This document shows positions 1 to 4,463 of a stretch of 10,119 nucleotides of DNA, in pieces. Position 1 is the stretch's first letter; every line of letters begins with the position of its first letter. Location of the stretch: assembly GCA_007124345.1 (NCBI GenBank), contig SLFH01000186.1, positions 1 to 10,119 on the forward strand. The letters are read 5' to 3'. Source of the stretch: Phycisphaerales bacterium (GTDB lineage Bacteria; Planctomycetota; Phycisphaerae; Phycisphaerales; UBA1924). Under the pieces are notes generated by a model that was not told the DNA's origin, ran no database searches, and saw nothing but the letters and a program-made list of their open reading frames with translations. The position numbers were made by a program, and so were the translations under genes.

Positions 1-60
1 ATGGCCGGGAAATGACTCGGGCCCGCGCACTCCGCGGCCCGCTGGAAAGGATAGTCTCGC

Positions 61-555
61 GTGCAAGCCGCGTTGGTATACATCAAAGACGGCAAGATCG
101 ATTCCGAAGCCTCCCTCAAGCCCGGGCGCACCGTCGTCGGTCGCGACGAAGGCTGCCAGATCCGCATCCCCGTCGCCTCCGTCTCCCGCAAACACTGCGA
201 ACTCTCCGACGAAGGCGGCACGCTGAAGATCCGCGACCTGGACTCCTCCAACGGCACCTTCGTCAACAACAAGAAGGTCGGCGAGGCCGAGCTCACGCCA
301 GGCGATGTGCTCAACATCGGGGGCTACACCTTTGTCGTGAAGATCAACGGCCAGCCCGCTGAGATCGACGCCTCGGCGATCAAGACCCCCGCGCCCCCGC
401 AGGCCGCCCAGAAGTCCACCAAGGCCGACGCCGCGCCAGGCAAGAAGGAAGACGCCGGCAGCGTGCTTGACGACATGGACTTCGACCCCGACGACAGCAG
501 CATCTCCGACTTCGACTTCGATTTCGGAGACGACGACGAAGCGCCCAAGCTCTGA
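61..555 (+). CDS. FHA-domain protein with acidic Asp/Phe-rich tail
   Basis: A 164-residue cytoplasmic protein without signal peptide or membrane segment. Residues about 22-93 form a forkhead-associated domain. The hallmarks are visible: G27-R28 after the first strand, S42-R43-x-H45, and the D61-S-S-N-G-T66 block, followed by L79-x-x-G-D and a closing FVVKI strand. FHA domains bind phosphothreonine peptides and usually act as adaptors for Ser/Thr kinase signalling; no kinase lies in the window, so the partner is unknown. Residues about 100-133 are an Ala/Pro/Lys linker. Residues 134-164 are strongly acidic with DF repeats, probably a disordered binding tail. The GTG start is chosen because GGAAAGGA (44-51) lies 9 bases upstream and the FHA fold begins soon after. 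The gene converges on the minus-strand pair and appears to be a single transcription unit. Confidence 0.9.
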   Translation: MQAALVYIKDGKIDSEASLKPGRTVVGRDEGCQIRIPVASVSRKHCELSDEGGTLKIRDLDSSNGTFVNNKKVGEAELTPGDVLNIGGYTFVVKINGQPAEIDASAIKTPAPPQAAQKSTKADAAPGKKEDAGSVLDDMDFDPDDSSISDFDFDFGDDDEAPKL

Positions 556-594
556 CGCCCCAAGGCGCCAGCGTCGTTCAGTCAGGCAAGCACA

Positions 595-630
595 AGCCGC
601 GGGGAATTCAAGCCTCCGCGGCTGTTTCGT
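595..630 (+). terminator. Possible intrinsic terminator after the FHA gene
   Basis: An inverted repeat pairs AGCCGCGG (595-602) with CCGCGGCT (616-623). GG (603-604) can also pair with CC (613-614) around one bulged T. The 3' side continues GTTTCGTT, a weak U-rich tract on the plus strand. It lies 40 bases after the FHA stop. The loop contains the stop codon of the convergent minus-strand gene, so the element overlaps that gene's 3' end. The U tract is short, so termination efficiency is uncertain. Confidence 0.35.
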
Positions 631-943
631 TGCGCCCCCCGCCCAGCGCCGAAGGGCTGACCAAGAACGCGACGGGGGGCACGCCCCTCGCCTCGCCCAG
701 GCGCACAGCGGCCTCACGCTCTTCCCCCGACAACCTCAACTTACGGGAAAGCGCGCCGAACGCGTACCCCTCCGGGTCGCGCCGGATCGCCCGATCGCGC
801 AAGAGCCACAGCGTGACCAACGTCGACACCGCCGCCAGCGCCCCTGAAACAACCAGCACCCACCACAACCAGTCGCCCTTCGGCGTCGGCGGAGGCTCGG
901 CGCCTTCGAGCCGGATCTGCACGATCAATCCCAGCAGGCTCAC
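608..943 (-). CDS. Small single-span membrane protein of unknown function
   Basis: A 111-residue protein with one strong transmembrane segment at about residues 24-48 (starting DWLWWVLVVSG), followed by the basic RDRAIRR stretch, which predicts a cytoplasmic C-terminus. The C-terminal part (residues 60-111) is helical and basic, with a pattern LSRKLRLSGEEREAAV and a final hydrophobic VAFLVSP stretch. I do not recognise the family. The GTG start at 943 is preferred over upstream in-frame starts because the start overlaps the TGA of the HEAT-like gene as GTGA, and a perfect AGGAGG (minus strand, 956-951) sits 7 bases before it. Translation is therefore probably coupled to the upstream gene, suggesting a shared process or complex. 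Protein-like composition and the tight junction support it as real. Confidence 0.75.
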   Translation of the reverse strand: MSLLGLIVQIRLEGAEPPPTPKGDWLWWVLVVSGALAAVSTLVTLWLLRDRAIRRDPEGYAFGALSRKLRLSGEEREAAVRLGEARGVPPVAFLVSPSALGGGRNETAAEA

Positions 944-3153
944 GAGTGGACCTCCTCGCTGCCGACGGGCGTGAGCCTGAGCAGCAGGCGGCGTGCGCAC
1001 CCCATCGCCCGACGCCGAACCCGTTCGTCAGGGTCTTCGCCCGCGATCGAGACGATCCGCTCGGCCAGCCGCCGAGTCTGCTCGTGGGCCGACGCCGGGG
1101 CGTCGCCGGGCTCGATCAATCCCGGTGCTCGCTCGGCCAGCCAGACGCCCGCGAGGCGGTGGGCCCACCTCGGATCGCCGAGCATCGCCTCGATCTGCGC
1201 CGATGGGCCCCCGCTGTCGCCGTCGGCCGATGCCGCCCCGACCGCCAGCAGCGACCGCAACGCCCCCGCCCGCACCCGGTGGTGGTCGTCGGACTTGAGC
1301 TCCAGCAGCACCCCAATTTCCTGTGGCGGATGAGGGGTGTGGGGCGTTGGGCGTGGGGCGTGGGGTGCGGGCGAACCACTGGCGAACACGCCGCCAGTGC
1401 CACACGAACCCGCGAGCGAGCGGAGCACACGCCGGCCGATCGCATCGGCGGCGTTGGCCCGGACCCGTCCGTCCGCGTGCGAGAGGCAGAAGTGCAGGGC
1501 CCGGAGGGATTCGGCGCTGTCGAGTTCGCCCAAGGCTCTCGCTGCGGTCGCCGTCAGCTTTTCAGCCTGCTCGCCCGAGGGCAGGCGTGCGGCTTCGATC
1601 AGTTCCCGCTCGATCTTCGAGCACACGCCGAGCGTTCTGGCGACCATCACCGCCCCGCACCGGCCCTCGATCGGTCCCGACCCCACCACCGCTGCGAGCT
1701 GCTCGAAGAAGGCATCGGGGTGCCGCTGGAGCATGCGCCGGGCGACGAGGCGCGACGACGGCGAGGCGTGGTTCCAGGGCGTGTGCCGGTCGTGCTCGTC
1801 AGGGGCGAGCTCGCGAACACCTGCGTGCGGGCTCCTCCGAAGGTGGCCGGCGAGGCGAAGTCGCTGGCCCGCTCCGGGCCCGACCGACGACGACAGCCAC
1901 CCCTCGGCCCCGACGGTCGAACACCGCAACACCGCCGAGCGGGCGATCGCTCCGTCGACGTCGAAGCAGTAGTCCGAAAGCTCCGACGGATCGCAGACGC
2001 GCGACGCGTTGAACCGGACCAGCCGATCGGTGTCCGCCAGCAAAGGCGAGAGCGCCAGGCGGCGGGCCGGGCCGGGCGGCGTCAGCGCGTCGATGAACCG
2101 AGGCAGCCCACGCCTCGCCTCTGAAGGCAGGTGTTCGAGTTCTTCGGGCAAGGGCAGCGGCCCGCCCGGCGCAAGGCGGCTCTGCCCCTCGGCGTCCCCG
2201 CCCGACCTGGTGCGCTTGACCTCGATGCTCCGCAGGGCCACGACGCGGGAGGGGCGCAGTGCAAGATGGGCCTCGGCGAGCACGGCGTCGTGGTCCAGCG
2301 TTCCCCCGGCGCGGGCGATCCTGTCGCGGGCCGGGCGGGCGAAGCGTCGATCGGCAAGCAGCCGCCATGCCGCTCGCCTGGCCGCGGGCGCCCTCGACCA
2401 CCGCAGGACACCCCGGGCGGCGGTCACGCCCGGGTGCTCGCCCGGCGAGAAGAGTCGTGCGAGGCGTTCGCCCGATGGGCCCGAAGGCAGGCCCTTGGGC
2501 GAGGCGAGCACCAGCAACGCCGCGAGCAGCACGCCCTTGCACCGGTGCTGGGCGAACCGCCATCCGGCCTCGGCCAGCTCCGAGCTGAGGAGATCGAGTC
2601 CATCGTCATCGGGCGGGAGCGAGCGCTGCGGGGCGGACGCCGAACCGGCAAGCGAAGGGTCGACCCATCCGGCGGGCAGGTCCGGGCGGACGCGGAGGGC
2701 CATCGCGAGCAGGGCCCGCTCGGCCTCTTCGTGGGCTTCGTGGGCCGCGGGATCTTCGGAGGAGAGGATCGCCCCGACCGCGCGGGCGAGCTCCGGGAGG
2801 GCCAAGGCAGCCGCGGCACGGGCCAGCGCAAGCGGATCCGTGCGCAGGAGCGAGTCCGCCGCGGCGGCCCAGCGGCCCTCGCACGCCTCGGCCGTCGAGC
2901 TCCTGACGCCAGATGGGAGGGAGGGCCATGCCCGCAGCAGAGCGACGAGCGCCCCGTCGGCGCTGCGTCGGGCCCTGGCCGAGACTCGGCCCTCGGGAAG
3001 GAGGGCGAGTTCGAGCAGTTCGAGGGTGAGCCGCTCGCGCTCGGCATCGGAGGCGACGCGGAGCCCCGCGACGAGCGCCGCCAGCCTCGCGGGGCGGGGC
3101 AGGGCGCGGACGATGCGGATGCGATCCTCCAGTGTTTGGGCTTTACCGATCAC
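940..3153 (-). CDS. HEAT-like helical-repeat protein
   Basis: A 737-residue, Ala/Leu/Arg-rich, mostly helical protein without signal peptide or membrane segment. Paired-helix repeats resembling HEAT repeats are clearest toward the C-terminus, about residues 520-735. Examples are the segment around DGRVRANAADAIG and the segment around DDHHRVRAGALRSLL, each with the typical D-x-x-x-R-V-R turn; EDPDERVRRRAMGCARRLL near the end is another. Such proteins are usually scaffolds; no catalytic motif is seen and the partner is unknown. The GTG start has AAGGA (minus strand, 3168-3164) 10 bases upstream. The long open frames on the opposite strand have poor, Arg/Pro/Gly-rich composition and look like shadows. 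An oddity is a Pro/His/Thr-rich insert at about residues 582-610 between two repeats, encoded by repetitive DNA (see the repeats at 1330-1403). It is co-transcribed with the membrane protein downstream. Confidence 0.85.
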   Translation of the reverse strand: MIGKAQTLEDRIRIVRALPRPARLAALVAGLRVASDAERERLTLELLELALLPEGRVSARARRSADGALVALLRAWPSLPSGVRSSTAEACEGRWAAAADSLLRTDPLALARAAAALALPELARAVGAILSSEDPAAHEAHEEAERALLAMALRVRPDLPAGWVDPSLAGSASAPQRSLPPDDDGLDLLSSELAEAGWRFAQHRCKGVLLAALLVLASPKGLPSGPSGERLARLFSPGEHPGVTAARGVLRWSRAPAARRAAWRLLADRRFARPARDRIARAGGTLDHDAVLAEAHLALRPSRVVALRSIEVKRTRSGGDAEGQSRLAPGGPLPLPEELEHLPSEARRGLPRFIDALTPPGPARRLALSPLLADTDRLVRFNASRVCDPSELSDYCFDVDGAIARSAVLRCSTVGAEGWLSSSVGPGAGQRLRLAGHLRRSPHAGVRELAPDEHDRHTPWNHASPSSRLVARRMLQRHPDAFFEQLAAVVGSGPIEGRCGAVMVARTLGVCSKIERELIEAARLPSGEQAEKLTATAARALGELDSAESLRALHFCLSHADGRVRANAADAIGRRVLRSLAGSCGTGGVFASGSPAPHAPRPTPHTPHPPQEIGVLLELKSDDHHRVRAGALRSLLAVGAASADGDSGGPSAQIEAMLGDPRWAHRLAGVWLAERAPGLIEPGDAPASAHEQTRRLAERIVSIAGEDPDERVRRRAMGCARRLLLRLTPVGSEEVHS
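951..956 (-). promoter_or_regulatory. Shine-Dalgarno AGGAGG that fixes the GTG start at 943
   Basis: On the minus strand AGGAGG lies within the last codons of the HEAT-like gene and 7 bases upstream of the GTG that overlaps its stop. This decides the start of the membrane protein and indicates translational coupling. Confidence 0.7.
1330..1374. repeat. Degenerate CACGCCC tandem repeat inside the HEAT-like gene
   Basis: On the minus strand this stretch is made of imperfect 7-8 base units of the type CACGCCC (CACGCCC, CACGCCC, AACGCCC, CACACCC). It encodes the low-complexity segment APHAPRPTPHTPHP. It directly adjoins a palindromic element at 1377-1403, and together they form the insert between two HEAT-like repeats. 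The base pattern is unlike the surrounding coding sequence. Confidence 0.6.
1377..1403. repeat. Dispersed palindromic repeat, copy in coding sequence
   Basis: CACTGGCG (1377-1384) pairs with CGCCAGTG (1392-1399) around a 7-base loop and is followed by CCAC. The element matches the intergenic copy at 9980-10006 at all but two positions (A for G in the first arm, C for A in the loop). Here it is translated on the minus strand as part of the HEAT-like insert (residues about 584-593). An intergenic-type repeat therefore appears to lie in frame within a gene. Confidence 0.75.
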
Positions 3154-3251
3154 GCCATCGTCATCCTTGTGCGGCGGAACGCCCTTCCGTAGGCATCATT
3201 CTCGGAAAACTGTGCAACAGGTTGTGGAACCGACAGGAACTCTTCAATATG

Positions 3252-3281
3252 TTGAGCATATCCGTCCGTTTCGGGTAGAAT
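3252..3281 (+). promoter_or_regulatory. Sigma70-like promoter P1
   Basis: TTGAGC (3252-3257) is separated by 18 bases from TAGAAT (3276-3281), giving four matches to TTGACA and five to TATAAT. It points toward the gene at 3522 with a leader of over 200 bases. The -35 box sits inside a short dyad ATATG-ttgag-CATAT (3247-3261), which could be an operator. Inferred from sequence only. Confidence 0.4.
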
Positions 3282-3299
3282 GCGTCGATCGGTAGGCGG

Positions 3300-3321
3300 C
3301 CCGCGGCTGCGTCGCCGCGGG
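3300..3321. repeat. GC-rich hairpin in the divergent intergenic region
   Basis: CCCGCGGC (3300-3307) and GCCGCGGG (3314-3321) form a perfect 8-bp stem with a 6-base loop TGCGTC. There is no U tract on either strand, so it is not a typical intrinsic terminator. It lies between the two candidate promoters. It may be a distant relative of the palindromic repeat family (flanks GGCC before and GAACC after), but the match is weak. Confidence 0.5.
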
Positions 3322-3337
3322 AACCAAGAAAAAGTGC

Positions 3338-3366
3338 TTGGGGTCAAGAGGGTGTCCGGCTATAGT
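3338..3366 (+). promoter_or_regulatory. Sigma70-like promoter P2 for the gene at 3522
   Basis: TTGGGG (3338-3343), a 17-base spacer, and TATAGT (3361-3366) form a good sigma70-like promoter. Initiation near 3373 would give a leader of about 150 bases before the ATG at 3522. It is the better-spaced of the two rightward candidates. I found no comparably good leftward promoter for the HEAT-like gene. Confidence 0.5.
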
Positions 3367-3420
3367 GCATTCTCCCCTGATCGGTCTCCGCTGGCGTGCG
3401 GGTGCAGCGATCGGGAGCAC

Positions 3421-3476
3421 CGGATCGGTCGCGCGGCATGCGATCCGAGCAAACACCCTCCGAACCCCAGCGGGGT
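3421..3476 (+). other. Structured 5' leader of the gene at 3522
   Basis: Two hairpins fall in the predicted leader. CGGATCG (3421-3427) pairs with CGATCCG (3441-3447) across 13 bases, and ACCCC (3464-3468) pairs with GGGGT (3472-3476) across three bases. No known riboswitch signature is recognised. The structure may be incidental in GC-rich DNA. Confidence 0.3.
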
Positions 3477-3521
3477 CAATCAACAGCCGACGCAGCGCGT
3501 CGAGCTGTGGGGACAACGCGG

Positions 3522-4067
3522 ATGAACCCTCAGACCAAGTCCAATAGCCTCCAATCCTACCAAACAATCCTCTATGACCGGGCCCTTCACCCGGAACTCT
3601 TCCCGCTGCGCGAGCGGCGGGTGGTTCGCCACGGCGCCTACGAGGCCGAGCTCTGGCTCATGCCCGGCGGGCACCTCTTCCGCTTCGAGTTCGGCACGAT
3701 GTGCGCCTCGGAGCTGGTGACCGACCAGGAAGGCAACCTGCCCGACTCTGGCGTGCTCAGCGCCTTCCTCTGTGCTGGCGAACGCGACTTCGAGCACCGC
3801 TTCCCCAAGGCCAAGGCCGGGTACATGACGACGGTCCAGACCGAGACCCTCTCGGAAAACCTCTACATGGCCACCTACGAGGAGATGATGGACCACGCCC
3901 GCGAGGCGGAGGCAATGAGCTTCGCTTGGCACGACTCGGGGCCCTGTCTGAGCGTGCTGGATGTGCAGCGGTACAGCCGCGAGATCCACATGCAGAGCTA
4001 CCACCTGATCGCCGCCGGGGGCGTGGTGCTCAGGACGCAGTCGATTTTCGAGCATGAGCTGGCTTAG
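3522..4067 (+). CDS. Probable DUF2617-family protein
   Basis: A 181-residue soluble protein of unknown function, without membrane segment or signal peptide. The N-terminal block LYDRALHPELF (residues about 17-27) and the following RRVVRHGAYEAELWLMPGGHLFRFE stretch match what I remember of the DUF2617 family, which is common in planctomycetes and actinobacteria. This assignment is from memory and needs a profile search. Alternating strands and a short acidic helix (EEMMDHAREAEAM) precede a C-terminal part rich in His and Tyr. No catalytic motif is evident. The ATG at 3522 is preferred over the in-frame start at 3396 because the intervening residues are low-quality. GGGGA lies about 8 bases upstream, and conservation-like sequence begins just after. 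It is probably transcribed alone from P1 or P2. Confidence 0.8.
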   Translation: MNPQTKSNSLQSYQTILYDRALHPELFPLRERRVVRHGAYEAELWLMPGGHLFRFEFGTMCASELVTDQEGNLPDSGVLSAFLCAGERDFEHRFPKAKAGYMTTVQTETLSENLYMATYEEMMDHAREAEAMSFAWHDSGPCLSVLDVQRYSREIHMQSYHLIAAGGVVLRTQSIFEHELA

Positions 4068-4081
4068 TTGGACTGTCTGCA

Positions 4082-4101
4082 TCGCCGGCCTTCGCCGGCG
4101 A
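4082..4101. repeat. Perfect 8-bp hairpin after the DUF2617 gene
   Basis: TCGCCGGC (4082-4089) pairs with GCCGGCGA (4094-4101) with a four-base loop CTTC, 14 bases after the upstream stop codon. Its position suits a transcript 3' end, but no U tract follows. It may protect the mRNA end or act in Rho-dependent termination. Confidence 0.5.
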
Positions 4102-4369
4102 GAGGTCGGCCGCGCTCTGATCCTGATCCTGCCGGTCTGCTGGCACAAGACTGCGCGGGATCTGGCCGATATGCTTGTGGCCATGACGACCGGACCTCGG
4201 ACCATCTCGTTCGATGAGCGAATCTCCTCGCCCCGCTGAGGGGTGGGTTGTCGCCGGTCTGTCCGACCACCATCCAGCAGCGGGGCTCGCGGCGCCTTCC
4301 GGCTCATCGCTGGCAGGGTCTGTTGCGCCGATACCATCCGGGCCTACAGGCCCGATTCCAGAACCGACC

Positions 4370-4395
4370 GACCCGGCTCGGCGAACCGGGCCACC
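4370..4395. repeat. Dispersed palindromic repeat, single copy upstream of ileS
   Basis: This 26-base element has the same ends (GAC at the left, GCCACC at the right) and core (CGGCTCGGCGA) as the right half of the doublet at 7446-7471, with 23 of 26 positions identical. An A-T pair in the stem of that copy is replaced here by C-G (both partners changed), which supports a conserved hairpin. It lies 68 bases before the ileS start. Confidence 0.7.
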
Positions 4396-4463
4396 CCCGA
4401 GATTCACCCCACCCGCGAGCGCGGGGCGATCGATTGTGAAGCAGCCGAAAGCGAGCCATCGCG

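Larger units (their letters stand above)
4068..4463. other. 396-base non-coding region upstream of ileS
   Basis: No convincing gene was seen on either strand; open frames here have shadow-like composition. The region holds a hairpin just after the upstream stop (4082-4101), CGGGCC/GGCCCG (4339-4344 with 4349-4354, loop TACA), and a palindromic repeat at 4370-4395. There is no recognisable T-box signature, although ileS is a classic T-box target in Gram-positive bacteria. I could not place a confident promoter, but one for ileS must lie here or upstream. Confidence 0.6.

Noticed and set aside
1..15. Possible 3' end of an upstream gene (frame 1 ending in TGA at 13-15)
   Set aside because: Only four codons are visible, so it cannot be supported or excluded.
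3211..3230. DnaA-box-like TGTGCAACA and TGTGGAACC
   Set aside because: Only seven and six of nine matches to TGTGNATAA, no AT-rich unwinding region and no dnaA or dnaN nearby; not an origin.
2009..3295. Long plus-strand open frames opposite the HEAT-like gene
   Set aside because: Arg/Ser/Pro/Gly-rich composition without domain-like pattern; the minus-strand frame is protein-like, has a start with a ribosome site and is coupled to the next gene. High GC produces long antisense frames.
3150..3347. 65-residue minus-strand open frame ahead of the HEAT-like gene
   Set aside because: It crosses hairpins and both promoters, has no good ribosome site and shows no domain-like pattern; most likely chance.
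4141..4155. Sigma54-like TGGCAC...TGC sequence before ileS
   Set aside because: The GG-to-GC spacing is one base shorter than the strict -24/-12 requirement, so it is probably not functional.
4309..4337. Weak promoter-like TGGCAG ... TACCAT before ileS
   Set aside because: Only three and four matches to the sigma70 boxes; expected by chance in a region this long.
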